A DNA stretch of 64,000 bases, from positions 868,001 to 932,000 of the forward strand of contig CBDATO010000001.1 in NCBI GenBank assembly GCA_965199805.1. The letters are read 5' to 3'. The notes beneath the pieces were generated by a model. It was not told where the DNA came from and did no database searches. It saw only the letters and a program-made list of their open reading frames with translations. Made by a program: the position numbers and the translations under genes. Within the stretch, counting starts at the first letter, position 1. Every line of letters starts with the position of its first letter. Source of the stretch: DATAZK01 sp965199805 (GTDB lineage Bacteria > Actinomycetota > Actinomycetes > Frankiales > Frankiaceae). This document shows, in pieces, positions 1-10,570 of this stretch.

Positions 1-424
1 TCACATGGCTGGTCACGATGGTGGCGCCACCGAAGATGCCCTGCGTGGCCTTGAGGTCGGCGGAGACGTCGACCGCGTCCCACAGCAGACCGCCGCCGGC
101 CTTGACCGCCGCCCGGGCCGCGATCTCCCGCGAGTCGGGAGCGGCCGCGACGAGCACGGCTGCCGGCGACTTGGAGATGGCCAGCTGGGCGAGCGCCTCG
201 GCCTTGGGGGCCACGAGGTAGTCGTCCAGGTCGGCCGACTCCGCGACGTAGACCTTCGCCGCGCCGTACTCGGCGAGGAAGGACTTCGCGGACTCGTACG
301 TGCCCTCGCCGCCGAGGAAGACCGCGCTCGGCTCACCCAGGGTGCGGGCGAGCGTGAGGAGCTCGGCGGTGACCTTCTTGGGCGTCCCGCCGTCGTGCTC
401 GACGAGAACCAGAATCTCTGCCAT
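1..424 (-). CDS. etfA: Electron transfer flavoprotein alpha subunit, 5' part (runs off the left edge)
   Basis: The ATG at 424-422 opens a protein beginning MAEILVLVEHDGG, the usual EtfA N-terminus with its nucleotide-binding-like fold (ISKSPAAVLVAAAPDSREIAAR is typical of the family). Only about 141 codons are in the window; the FAD-binding C-terminal domain lies to the left. EtfA pairs with EtfB to form the FAD/AMP-containing heterodimer that takes electrons from acyl-CoA and other dehydrogenases and passes them to ETF:quinone oxidoreductase. It starts 11 bp after the etfB stop codon, so the two genes are almost certainly one transcript. Confidence 0.93.
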   Translation of the reverse strand, partial: MAEILVLVEHDGGTPKKVTAELLTLARTLGEPSAVFLGGEGTYESAKSFLAEYGAAKVYVAESADLDDYLVAPKAEALAQLAISKSPAAVLVAAAPDSREIAARAAVKAGGGLLWDAVDVSADLKATQGIFGGATIVTSHV

Positions 425-435
425 CGACCCGCTCC

Positions 436-1215
436 TCAGATCAGCTTCTGCGCGGCGAGGAAGTCGGCGACCTTCGCGCCGCCGTCACCCTCGTCCTTGA
501 CAATCTGGCCGGCCGACTTCGGCGGACGCGGCTCGGCCGCGTCGACGGCAGACGGGGCGTTGGCGAGACCGACGTTGGACACACCCGCGTCTGCGACGCT
601 CAGCGTGGTCAGCGGCTTCTTCTTCGCGGCCATGATGCCCTTGAAGGACGGGTAGCGCGGCTCGTTGATCTTCTCGACGACACCGACGACGGCAGGCAGG
701 CTGGCCTCGACCGTGGCGTAACCGTTGTCGGTCTGCCGCTCGATCGTGATCTTGCCCGCGCCCGGGTCGACGGTGACCTTGCGGGCCAGCGTCAGCTGCG
801 GGACACCGAGCTGCTCGGCGAGCAGTGCGCCCATGACGCCGCCCCGGGCGTCGGACGCCTCGGCGGAGGTCAGGACGATGTCGGCCTCGAGCGTGCGCAG
901 CACAGCGGCGAGAGCCGCCGAGGTCTGGATCGCGTCGGAGCCGTGCAGCGCCTCGTCGGTCAGGTGGACCGCCTTGTCGGCACCCATCGATAGCGCCTTG
1001 CGGATCGCCTCGACGGCCTTGTCCGGGCCCATCGTGAGGATGGTGACCTCGCCGCCGTGCGCCTCCTTGATGCGGAGGGCCTCCTCGACGCCGTATTCGT
1101 CCATCTCGTTCATGACGTTGTCGACGCTCTTGCGGTCGACGGTCATGTCGGACGGGTCAAGCTTCTTTTCCGCCCAGGTGTCGGGCACCTGCTTGACGGT
1201 GACGACGATGTTCAC
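436..1215 (-). CDS. etfB: Electron transfer flavoprotein beta subunit
   Basis: A 259-aa protein starting at GTG (1215-1213) with the EtfB opening MNIVVTVKQVPDT and the signature region VLTSAEASDARGGVMGALLAEQLG, including the AMP-binding segment. Length and motifs match the family. It forms a soluble heterodimer with EtfA and shuttles electrons from beta-oxidation and amino-acid-oxidation dehydrogenases to the respiratory chain. An AGGTG Shine-Dalgarno-like site lies about 9 nt before the start. A GTTAC-N6-GTAAC inverted repeat about 85 bp upstream could be an operator. Confidence 0.95.
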   Translation of the reverse strand: MNIVVTVKQVPDTWAEKKLDPSDMTVDRKSVDNVMNEMDEYGVEEALRIKEAHGGEVTILTMGPDKAVEAIRKALSMGADKAVHLTDEALHGSDAIQTSAALAAVLRTLEADIVLTSAEASDARGGVMGALLAEQLGVPQLTLARKVTVDPGAGKITIERQTDNGYATVEASLPAVVGVVEKINEPRYPSFKGIMAAKKKPLTTLSVADAGVSNVGLANAPSAVDAAEPRPPKSAGQIVKDEGDGGAKVADFLAAQKLI

Positions 1216-1296
1216 CTAGCTGTTCACCTACCGGAACCTCCGTAGCCCACGACTTGTCGTGCGCGCGTGACGGGTACAACGAAACTTTCGGCCGAA

Positions 1297-1312
1297 GTTA
1301 CCGTCGAGTAAC
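1297..1312. promoter_or_regulatory. Inverted repeat upstream of etfBA (possible operator)
   Basis: GTTAC (1297-1301) and GTAAC (1308-1312) flank a 6-nt centre in the 199-bp untranslated stretch between etfB and the sigma-factor gene. The site is 82 bp upstream of the etfB start. Its size and symmetry resemble sites bound by TetR-type regulators, but no regulator gene is adjacent, so the role is inferred from position only. I saw nothing else convincing in this gap. Confidence 0.3.
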
Positions 1313-1414
1313 GGCATCCGGTCAGCGCATGCGCGTAGTCAGACTCTCACGAAGGCCCAACACGGCGCAGGGGCGGTCCGCCCGAAGGGCCGCAGATCAC
1401 GTCGGCGCCGGTCG

Positions 1415-2350
1415 TCAGCCGTTTCCGGGGACGTCGGGGTTCCAGGTCTGCAGCTTCAACGGGTTGCGCACCAGCCAGATTCCGGTGACGACGCCGCCCG
1501 CCACGGCGAACCCTCCGACGCCGACCACGACGTCATCCAGGCGCAGCACCAGCTGCGCCTCGCCCTCCACCATCGAGAGCTCCGGCGCGATCCGGGGGTT
1601 CTTGCGCAGGATGCCGACCAGGAAGCGGGCCACCCGATCCGCCCCCTGGACGGGCCGCAGCGCCGCCTTGGCGAGCCCACCGCCGTCGCTGATCAGCGTC
1701 GCATCCGGCGCCAGCGTGCCGATGAGGGCCGGCAGGTCACCCACCCGGCACGCCTCCCAGAACGCCTCGACCACGGCGCGGTGCTCACGCGAGATCGGAG
1801 CGGCCTCACGCGGCCCCTCCACCCGCCGGCGGGCCGACGTGGCCAGCTGGCGGCAGGCCTCCGGGCTGCGGCCCACGATTCCGGCGATCTCCCCGAACGG
1901 CACGGCGAAGACGTCGTGGAGGATGAAGGCGACCCGCTCACCGGGGGTCAGCGCCTCGAGGACGACCATCAGTGCCGTCGTCACCCGGTCGTCGAGGACG
2001 ACCCGGTCGGCCGGGTCGATCGGGGCCGACCCGAAGCCGACCGCACGCAGCTCGGACCCCGCCGCCGCCGGCTCGGGCAGCCACTCGCCGACGTAGGTCT
2101 CGCGGCGATGGCGCGCCGAGCTCAGCATGGTCAGGCAGACCCGGCTCATCGCCGTCGTCAGCCACGCGGCCGGCGAGCGGATCGCGGAGCGCTCGGCGGC
2201 GGACAGACGCAGCCAGCGGGCGTACGTGTCCTGGACCGCGTCCTCGGCATCGGCCCGGCTGCCGAGCAGGCGGTAGCCGATGCCGACGAGCCGCGCGCGC
2301 TCGTCCAGCACCTGCGTGCCGGAAAGGTCGTCCAGCTCCTCGGGCCTCAT
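1415..2350 (-). CDS. ECF41-type RNA polymerase sigma factor with C-terminal SnoaL-like domain (SigJ-like)
   Basis: A 311-aa protein beginning MRPEELDDLSG. Region 2 (AEDAVQDTYARWL) and region 4 (an HDVFAVPFGEIAGIVGRSPEACRQ-type helix-turn-helix) are followed by a roughly 120-residue SnoaL-like extension. The ECF41 hallmarks are visible: WLPEP in the linker, DGGG in the extension, and NPLKL near the C-terminus in place of the usual NPDKL. In ECF41 factors the extension acts as a built-in regulator instead of a separate anti-sigma factor. The frame is open up to 2425, but I chose the ATG at 2350 because AAGGAG precedes it and the candidate promoter (2388-2414) lies inside the longer version. It is divergent from an NAD(P)-binding oxidoreductase, the usual ECF41 partner type. 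Confidence 0.88.
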   Translation of the reverse strand: MRPEELDDLSGTQVLDERARLVGIGYRLLGSRADAEDAVQDTYARWLRLSAAERSAIRSPAAWLTTAMSRVCLTMLSSARHRRETYVGEWLPEPAAAGSELRAVGFGSAPIDPADRVVLDDRVTTALMVVLEALTPGERVAFILHDVFAVPFGEIAGIVGRSPEACRQLATSARRRVEGPREAAPISREHRAVVEAFWEACRVGDLPALIGTLAPDATLISDGGGLAKAALRPVQGADRVARFLVGILRKNPRIAPELSMVEGEAQLVLRLDDVVVGVGGFAVAGGVVTGIWLVRNPLKLQTWNPDVPGNG

Positions 2351-2387
2351 CAACTGCGCCGCTCCTTCGGGTCGGGTACCCCCTCTC

Positions 2388-2414
2388 GACCGGGCAGCGG
2401 CCGCGGATGTGAGC
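2388..2414 (-). promoter_or_regulatory. Candidate ECF41 promoter for the sigma-factor gene
   Basis: Read on the minus strand, GCTCACA (2414-2408) is followed after exactly 16 nt by GGTC (2391-2388). ECF41 promoters described in other bacteria carry TGTCACA and CGTC at about this spacing, so both elements match partly. The start codon at 2350 lies about 38 nt past the GGTC element, which fits an autoregulated promoter. The same arrangement occurs in mirror image on the other strand. Confidence 0.5.
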
Positions 2415-2427
2415 CCGCGGCTCACAT
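2407..2427. promoter_or_regulatory. Perfect palindrome carrying both divergent -35-like elements
   Basis: Arms ATGTGAGCC (2407-2415) and GGCTCACAT (2419-2427) are perfect 9-bp inverted repeats around a 3-nt centre, placed between the divergent sigma-factor and oxidoreductase genes. Each arm contains one GCTCACA element, one per strand, so the symmetry may come from two overlapping back-to-back promoters rather than from a repressor site. Confidence 0.55.
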
Positions 2428-2446
2428 TCCGGCGCGCTGTCCGGTC
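2420..2446 (+). promoter_or_regulatory. Candidate ECF41 promoter for the oxidoreductase gene
   Basis: GCTCACA (2420-2426), a 16-nt spacer, then GGTC (2443-2446): the same elements and spacing as on the opposite strand. The gene start at 2485 is 38 nt downstream of GGTC, matching the distance on the other side, with GGAAGG as a ribosome binding site. Confidence 0.5.
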
Positions 2447-2484
2447 AGACCCGGCACCAGCAGCTGTCGATCGGAAGGCACGTC

Positions 2485-3237
2485 ATGAAGGTATTGGTCA
2501 TCGGTGGAACCGGGCTCATCGGCTCCCACGTCGTCGCAGACCTCTGCGCCATCGGCCACCACGCGCTCGCGGCGTCGCCGCAGACCGGCGTGAACACGCT
2601 GACCGGAGAAGGGCTCGAAGAGGCGCTCGCCGGGGTCGACGTCGTCGTCGACGTGGCGAACTCCCCCTCCTTCGCCGACGACGACGTGATGGCCTTCTTC
2701 CGGACCTCGACCGGCAAGCTGCTCGCCGCGGGTGAGCGCGCCGGGGTGCACCATCACGTCGCGCTGTCGGTGGTCGGGGCGCACCGGCTGCCCGACAGCG
2801 GGTACCTGCGGGCCAAGACGGCCCAGGAGGAGCTCATCCGTACCTCCGGCCGGCCGTACTCCCTGGTGGCGGCCACCCAGTTCTTCGAGTTCGTCGGGGC
2901 GATCGCCGACGCCGGCACCGTGGACGGCGCGGTGCACATCCCCCCGGCCGCGTTCCAGCCGATCGCGGCCGCGGACGTCGCCGGGATCGTCGCGCGGGTG
3001 GCGACGCAGACCCCGTCGAACGGGCTGCTCGAGATCGGCGGACCGGAGCGGGTCCGCTTCGACGAGTTCGTCGGCCGGGTGCTGGCCGAGCGCGGCGACC
3101 CACGTCCGGTCGTCAGCGACCCGCTGGCCCGCTACTTCGGCGCCCTGCCCACAGGCTCCGAGCTGGTCCCGGGACCGGGTGCGGAGCTCGGCCCGACGAC
3201 GTTCTCCGCCTGGACGGCCGCCCTGGCCGCGGTCTGA
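2485..3237 (+). CDS. NAD(P)-binding NmrA/atypical short-chain dehydrogenase, probable ECF41 target
   Basis: A 250-aa Rossmann protein whose N-terminus MKVLVIGGTGLIGSHVV contains the GxxGxxG dinucleotide-binding motif. The body (DVVVDVANSPSF, ALSVVGAHRLPDSGYLRAK) is that of NmrA-like, NAD(P)H-binding atypical SDR proteins; an active-site YxxxK appears as YLRAK. ECF41 sigma-factor genes are typically next to a carboxymuconolactone decarboxylase, an oxidoreductase or an epimerase, and this gene fills that place. The substrate is unknown. GGAAGG lies just upstream of the ATG. Confidence 0.82.
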   Translation: MKVLVIGGTGLIGSHVVADLCAIGHHALAASPQTGVNTLTGEGLEEALAGVDVVVDVANSPSFADDDVMAFFRTSTGKLLAAGERAGVHHHVALSVVGAHRLPDSGYLRAKTAQEELIRTSGRPYSLVAATQFFEFVGAIADAGTVDGAVHIPPAAFQPIAAADVAGIVARVATQTPSNGLLEIGGPERVRFDEFVGRVLAERGDPRPVVSDPLARYFGALPTGSELVPGPGAELGPTTFSAWTAALAAV

Positions 3238-3243
3238 GCACCC

Positions 3244-3277
3244 GAACGGCGGGTCAGCTCCGGCCGGCCCGCCGTTC
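3244..3277. terminator. Bidirectional hairpin between convergent genes
   Basis: GAACGGCGGG (3244-3253) and CCCGCCGTTC (3268-3277) form a perfect 10-bp stem with a 14-nt loop. It sits between the stop codon of the oxidoreductase (3237) and the 3' end of the Nudix gene, overlapping the latter. No T-run follows, as is common in actinomycete terminators. Confidence 0.5.
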
Positions 3278-3814
3278 ATGCAGCACGAGCATCCCGTAGG
3301 CAGCGAGGCTCGCGGCGTCGGAGATGCGCCCGTCCGCCATCATCGCCTCCAGCTCGTCACCGGCGATGCGCACGACGACGAGCCCCTGCTCCTCCGGCTC
3401 GAGCGCCGTCTCGCCGGGCGTCAGGTCGGTGGCCAGCACGATCGACATGTCCTGGTCGCTGTAGCCGTACGCGTGGTGCACCCGGCCGAGCAGCTCGACG
3501 TGGCCGGCCCGCCAGCCGGTCTCCTCGGCCAGCTCCTGACGGGCGAGCTGCAGCGGATCGAGGTCCGGGTGCGCCTCGTCGGCGCCCTGCGGGAACTCCA
3601 GGCAGCGCTCGCCGATCGGGTAGCGGTACTGCTCGACCAGGGTGAAGCTGCCGTCGTCGTGCCGCGGGACGACGATCGCGAAGTCGGCCTTCGACACCAC
3701 GCTGTAGCGGCCGGGGGTGCCGTCGGCCCGCACGATCTCGTCCTCGCGCAGGCTCAGCCAGCGGTTGCGGTAGACCTCCCGCGAGCCGACGGTGCGGTAT
3801 TCGGGTTCGCTCAT
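3254..3814 (-). CDS. Nudix hydrolase, ADP-ribose pyrophosphatase-like
   Basis: A 186-aa protein with a Nudix box at about residues 75-100, ending QELAEETGW. The box is altered: the Arg of the REUxEE core is Gln, and the usual GxxE spacing before it is stretched (GADEAHPDLDPLQLARQ). Residues FPQG and VEQYRYPIGE resemble ADP-ribose/NDP-sugar pyrophosphatases, so hydrolysis of a nucleoside diphosphate derivative is likely, but the substrate cannot be read from sequence. The ATG overlaps the enoyl-CoA hydratase stop by 4 bp (ATGA), so the two are translationally coupled. Confidence 0.85.
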   Translation of the reverse strand: MSEPEYRTVGSREVYRNRWLSLREDEIVRADGTPGRYSVVSKADFAIVVPRHDDGSFTLVEQYRYPIGERCLEFPQGADEAHPDLDPLQLARQELAEETGWRAGHVELLGRVHHAYGYSDQDMSIVLATDLTPGETALEPEEQGLVVVRIAGDELEAMMADGRISDAASLAAYGMLVLHERRAGRS

Positions 3815-4614
3815 CGCCCCACGAACTTCGCGTGCCCCGGACCCTCCTCGACGAAGCTGGTCATGCCGATCCCGCGGTCCTCGGTGCCGAAGAGCCCGGC
3901 GAACAGGGCCGACTCCAGCCGCAGGCCCTCCGCGAGGCCCATTGCGAGCCCGTCGTCGACCGCGGTCTTGGCGGCGGCGAGAGCCACGGAGGCCGCCCCG
4001 TCGAACTGGTGCGCCCAGGCGAGCGCGACGTCGTACGTCTCCTCCGCCGGCACCACCCGGTCGGCGATGCCGATGGCGAGTGCCTCGTCGGCCCGCACGT
4101 GGCGGCCGGTGTAGATGATGTCCTTGGCCTTCGACGGCCCGACCAGCCGCGACAGGCGCTGCGTGCCGCCGGCGCCCGGGATGACGCCGAGCAGGATCTC
4201 CGGCTGCCCGACCTTGGCGGTGTCCGCGAGGATCCGTACGTCGGCGGTGAGGGCGACCTCGAGGCCGCCGCCGAGCGCGTAACCGGTGACGGCCGCGACC
4301 GTCGGCTTGGGGATGCGGGCGAGCGCGGTGATCGCGTCCTGCAGGCGTACGGAGTGGGCGGCCATGGCGCCCGCCGACATGTCGGCCATCTCCTTGATGT
4401 CGGCACCGGCGGCGAAGATCTTCGGGCCGCCGTAGAGGACGACCGCGCGGATGTCGTCGGCCGCGGACAGGTAGGCGGCAGCGGCGCCGAGCTCGGCCTG
4501 CATCTGAATCGACAGGGCGTTCATCTTGGGCCGGTCGAGGCGCAGGATGCCGACCGGTCCGTCCCGCTCGACGCGGACGAACTCGGCCTCGAACGTGGAT
4601 ACGGAATCGGTCAC
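3811..4614 (-). CDS. Enoyl-CoA hydratase/isomerase (crotonase family)
   Basis: A 267-aa crotonase-fold protein starting at GTG 4614. Both catalytic glutamates of true hydratases are present: the one in GYALGGGLEVAL and the one in GQPEILLGVIPGAGGTQRL. The oxyanion-hole region is KIFAAGADIKEM. It should hydrate 2-enoyl-CoA esters in beta-oxidation or a related CoA pathway. It is the first gene of a two-gene unit with the Nudix hydrolase downstream. The chain-length preference is not predictable. Confidence 0.9.
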   Translation of the reverse strand: MTDSVSTFEAEFVRVERDGPVGILRLDRPKMNALSIQMQAELGAAAAYLSAADDIRAVVLYGGPKIFAAGADIKEMADMSAGAMAAHSVRLQDAITALARIPKPTVAAVTGYALGGGLEVALTADVRILADTAKVGQPEILLGVIPGAGGTQRLSRLVGPSKAKDIIYTGRHVRADEALAIGIADRVVPAEETYDVALAWAHQFDGAASVALAAAKTAVDDGLAMGLAEGLRLESALFAGLFGTEDRGIGMTSFVEEGPGHAKFVGR

Positions 4615-4714
4615 CCGGCGAATCTAGCCAGGAGGAGCGCTCGCACGTGGTGCACGGCTCCGGCGCCGTCCACACCACCTGATCGGGGGACGGACGCGAA
4701 CGTACGCTGCCCGC

Positions 4715-5713
4715 GTGGCGCCGCAGCCTGCCGTGAGCTGGAGCACCGTCGACGTCGGCGGTGCCTCCCTGGAGTTGCTGCGCGCCGCCGCCCGCCCGCC
4801 CGGTGACCCGCTGCTGTTCATCCCCGGCTGGGGTCTCACACCGCGGGCGTACACGCCGGCGCTGCTCCCGATCGCCGCCGGCGGGCTGTCGGTGATGGCC
4901 CCGAGCCTGCCGGGCTTCGGCTTCAGTACGCCGCTGCGCCTCGGGGCCCCGCTCGTCGCGTACGCCGAGCGCGTCATCGACCTGATCGACGTGCTCGACC
5001 CCGACAAGCCCGTCTTCCTCGCCGGTCACAGCTTCGGTGGCGGCGTCGCGCTCAAGGTCGCGGAGCTGCGGCCCGACCTCGTCCGCTCCGTGACGGTGGT
5101 CAACCCGGTGGGCGGCGCGCCGGACCGCCGCGGCCTGCGCCGCGCGAGCTGGCTCGGCTGGTCACTGGCCGCCACCGCCGCGGCGCTCCCCCGGTTACGC
5201 CCCCGGCTGCCCGACCCGGGCCCGCTGGTGCGCATCGCGGCCGACTTCGTGCCCAACGTCGTGCGCCGGCCCGTCCGCACCGCGCTCACCGGGGCCGTCG
5301 CGCTCACCGCCCAGCTGTCGGCGGAGGCGATCCGGCTCGCCGAAAGCGGGATGCCGACCCTCTACGTGTGGGGCGAGCGTGACCGGCTCGTACTGCCGGG
5401 CCGCCTGCGCGGGGTCGGCGGACCCGATGCCAGCGTCGTCGTGGCGGGTGGTCACGGTTGGATGATCACGCACCCGGACGACTTCGCGACCACGCTGCAC
5501 GAGGCGCTCGCCGTGCACGCCCTGCTCGAGCACGAGATCCGCGGACACGGGGTGGCGAGCGCCGAGGCCATCGCCGCCGTGGTGGCCGAGGTCGAGAGCC
5601 ACCCCGAGGCGCCGCTCGCCCCACTCTTCCCGTTCGAGCGCCGGCGCCGGGCCCGCCACCGGCCGGTGGGGTCACCGCCGCCGCCCTCCACAGCCGTCGC
5701 CGCCGGCCGATGA
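4715..5713 (+). CDS. Alpha/beta hydrolase
   Basis: A 332-aa alpha/beta-hydrolase fold protein. The nucleophile elbow is GHSFGG, with an oxyanion region FIPGWG near residue 37, a probable acid in YVWGERDRLV and the late histidine in GGHGW. The C-terminal tail after about residue 260 is charged and ends in a basic, proline-rich stretch (RRRARHRPVG). It begins at GTG 4715, about 100 bp after the divergent hydratase. The next gene glgX starts 7 bp after its stop, so they may be cotranscribed. Substrate unknown. Confidence 0.82.
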   Translation: MAPQPAVSWSTVDVGGASLELLRAAARPPGDPLLFIPGWGLTPRAYTPALLPIAAGGLSVMAPSLPGFGFSTPLRLGAPLVAYAERVIDLIDVLDPDKPVFLAGHSFGGGVALKVAELRPDLVRSVTVVNPVGGAPDRRGLRRASWLGWSLAATAAALPRLRPRLPDPGPLVRIAADFVPNVVRRPVRTALTGAVALTAQLSAEAIRLAESGMPTLYVWGERDRLVLPGRLRGVGGPDASVVVAGGHGWMITHPDDFATTLHEALAVHALLEHEIRGHGVASAEAIAAVVAEVESHPEAPLAPLFPFERRRRARHRPVGSPPPPSTAVAAGR

Positions 5714-5720
5714 GAGAGCC

Positions 5721-7922
<2,202 letters not shown>

Positions 7923-7953
7923 GCCGGTCGTACGAGCAACAGCTGCCGCACCC

Positions 7954-10527
7954 TCACCAGCTGGGCGGGGCCTCCCCGTCCGAACGGCTGCTCGGCACCG
8001 CCATCAGCCCGAGCTCGACCGGCGAGGCGAGCAGCGGGTGGCGCGGCAGGACGCGTACGGCATACCCGAAGGCGCCCGTACGTCCGAGCGGCACGTCGCC
8101 CTCGAACGCCGAGGACCCGTCACCGCCGCCGGTGGGCTGCAGCGCGACGGTGCCACCGCCCCCGGCCGTCGAGATCTCGTCGCTCTCGTCGACCCGGCCG
8201 TAGACCGCCTGCACCTCGACGTCACCGGTCGACAGGCCACCGAGTGAGACGACGGCACGCACGTGCAGCGTCGAGCCGAGCGACGGGGTGTCGCCGACCC
8301 CGCCCGCCTCGACGTGGCTGACCTCGACGCCCGGCCAGGCCGCGGACACCTTGCGCCGCCAGGCGGCGAGCTCGCGGGCGCCGGCGTCGTCGTCCGCCGA
8401 GACCGCGCGGGCCGAGCCGGCGGCCGGCGTGTAGAGCTGCTCGACGTAGTCACGCAGCATCCGGCTGGCCAGCACCTTCGGGCCGAGGGTGGCGAGCGTG
8501 TGGCGAACCATGCCGATCCAGCGGACGGGGCTCGGCGCCTCGTAGAAGCGCGGGGCGACGCTGGTCTCGATGAGGTCGTACAGCGCCGCCGCCTCCAGCT
8601 GGTCGCGGCGCACCGGGTCGGTCACGCCGTCGGCGGTCGGGATCGCCCAGCCGTTCTGCCCGTCGAACATCTCGTCCCACCAGCCGTCGCGGATCGACAG
8701 GTTGAGCCCGCCGTTCAGCGCCGACTTCATCCCACTGGTGCCGCACGCCTCGAGCGGCCGCAGCGGGTTGTTCAGCCACACGTCGCAGCCGCCGTAGAGG
8801 AAGCGCGCCATGCCGATGTCGTAGTCCGGCAGGAAGACCATGCGATGACGGACGCCCTCGCCGTCGGCGAAGCGCACGATCTGCTGCACGAGCTCCTTGC
8901 CGCCGTCGTCGGCGGGATGCGCCTTGCCGGCGATGACCAGCTGGATCGGACGCTCGGCGTGCAGGAGCAGCCGGGTGAGCCGCTCGCGGTCGGACAGCAT
9001 GAGCGTCAGCCGCTTGTACGACGGCACCCGCCGCGCGAAGCCGATGGTCAGCACGTCGGGGTCGAAGACGTCGTCGATCCAGCCGAGCTCCGCCGGTGAC
9101 GCGCCGCGCTGCTGCCACGAGACGCGCAGCCGGCGCCGGACCTCCTGCACCAGCTCGTCACGCAGTCCGCGGCGCAGGGCGAGCAGCTGCTCGTCCGAGA
9201 GGTCGTGCGCGGCGCTCGACGGACCGACCGACGACTCGCGCTCGGCCAGGCCGCGCATCGGGCGGGCGACCCAGGTCGGCGCGTGCACCCCGTTGGTGAT
9301 CGACGTGATCGGCACCTCGGCGTCGTCGAAGCCGGCCCAGAGCTCGCGGAACATCTCGCGGCTGACCTGGCCGTGCAGCCGGCTCACCCCGTTGGCCCGC
9401 TGGGCGAGGCGCAGCCCCATGTGGGCCATGTTGAAGATGCCCGGGTCCTCCTCGGCGCCGAACGCGAGGATGCGGCTCAGCGGGAGCTGCGGCAGCGCCG
9501 CGTAATCCGGGTTGGCCGGGCCGAAGTGGCGCTCGACGAGCTCCCGCGGGAAACGGTCGATGCCGGCCGGCACCGGGGTGTGGGTGGTGAAGACGGTGCC
9601 CGCCCGGCTGAGCGTCAGCGCCTCGTCGAAGCCGAGCCCGTCGGCGACGTACTCGCGGATCCGCTCGACGCCCTGGAAGCCGGCGTGGCCCTCGTTGGTG
9701 TGGAAGACCTCCGGCTGCGGCGAGCCGGTGATCCGGCACCAGGCGCGGACCGCCCGCACCCCGCCGACGCCGAGCAGCATCTCCTGCAGCAGCCGGTGGT
9801 CGCTGCCGCCGCCGTACAGCCGGTCGGTGACGAGCCGGTCGCCCGCCTCGTTGTCCTCGAGGTCGGTGTCGAGCAGCAGCAGGGGTACGCGGCCCACCTG
9901 CGCCTTCCAGACGTGGGCGTACATCGTGCGGCCGGGCAGCCCGATCGCGACCGTGGCGACCGCGCCGGACGGCTCCCGCAGCTGCGTGAGCGGCAGGCCG
10001 TGCGGGTCGAGCCCGGGGTAGTGCTCCTGCTGCCAGCCGTCGGCCGACAGCGACTGCACGAAGTAGCCCGCCCGGTAGAGCAGCCCGACGCCGATGATCG
10101 GCACGCCGAGGTCGCTGGCGGCCTTGAGGTGGTCGCCCGCGAGGATGCCGAGGCCGCCGCTGTACTGCGGCAGCGTCTCGGTGATGCCGAACTCGGGCGA
10201 GAAGTACGCGATCGCCGACGCGGTGCCGGCCTGGCTCTGGTACCAGCCGGGCGTGGTCAGGTACGCGTTGAGCTCGGCGGCCGCGTCGTGCAGGCGGCGC
10301 AGGAAGTCGGCGTCACGGGAGAGCTCGTCCAGCCGGGCGGGCGGCACCTCACCGAGCAGGCGTACCGGATCGTGCCGGCACTCGCGCCAGACGGTCGGCT
10401 CCACCGACTCGAAGAGGTCGAGGGTCTCGGGATGCCAGGACCAGCGCAGGTTGAGCACGAGCTCCGAGAGCGGCGCGAGGGGCTCGGGCAGCTTGGCGCG
10501 GACGGTGAAGCGGCGGAGGGCTCTCAC
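7954..10527 (-). CDS. glgP: Alpha-glucan (glycogen/maltodextrin) phosphorylase
   Basis: An 857-aa protein of the actinobacterial glucan phosphorylase type. It has the family N-terminal domain (LNLRWSWHPETLDLF) and the PLP-site region (NNPLRPLEACGTSGMKSA), in which the Lys should hold pyridoxal phosphate. It releases glucose-1-phosphate from the non-reducing ends of alpha-1,4-glucans. I placed the start at GTG 10527, preceded by AGGG, because homologous proteins begin RALRRFTVRAKLP; the frame stays open to 10590. It is convergent with glgX, with 31 bp between the stops and no clear hairpin there. Confidence 0.93.
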   Translation of the reverse strand: MRALRRFTVRAKLPEPLAPLSELVLNLRWSWHPETLDLFESVEPTVWRECRHDPVRLLGEVPPARLDELSRDADFLRRLHDAAAELNAYLTTPGWYQSQAGTASAIAYFSPEFGITETLPQYSGGLGILAGDHLKAASDLGVPIIGVGLLYRAGYFVQSLSADGWQQEHYPGLDPHGLPLTQLREPSGAVATVAIGLPGRTMYAHVWKAQVGRVPLLLLDTDLEDNEAGDRLVTDRLYGGGSDHRLLQEMLLGVGGVRAVRAWCRITGSPQPEVFHTNEGHAGFQGVERIREYVADGLGFDEALTLSRAGTVFTTHTPVPAGIDRFPRELVERHFGPANPDYAALPQLPLSRILAFGAEEDPGIFNMAHMGLRLAQRANGVSRLHGQVSREMFRELWAGFDDAEVPITSITNGVHAPTWVARPMRGLAERESSVGPSSAAHDLSDEQLLALRRGLRDELVQEVRRRLRVSWQQRGASPAELGWIDDVFDPDVLTIGFARRVPSYKRLTLMLSDRERLTRLLLHAERPIQLVIAGKAHPADDGGKELVQQIVRFADGEGVRHRMVFLPDYDIGMARFLYGGCDVWLNNPLRPLEACGTSGMKSALNGGLNLSIRDGWWDEMFDGQNGWAIPTADGVTDPVRRDQLEAAALYDLIETSVAPRFYEAPSPVRWIGMVRHTLATLGPKVLASRMLRDYVEQLYTPAAGSARAVSADDDAGARELAAWRRKVSAAWPGVEVSHVEAGGVGDTPSLGSTLHVRAVVSLGGLSTGDVEVQAVYGRVDESDEISTAGGGGTVALQPTGGGDGSSAFEGDVPLGRTGAFGYAVRVLPRHPLLASPVELGLMAVPSSRSDGEAPPSW

Positions 10528-10570
10528 CTGCCCGACCCTAGCGGCGGGTGAGCCCCACTCCCGGCCTCCA

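Noticed and set aside
2351..2425. A longer N-terminus for the ECF41 sigma factor starting at 2425
   Set aside because: The candidate promoter lies inside it, and AAGGAG precedes the ATG at 2350.
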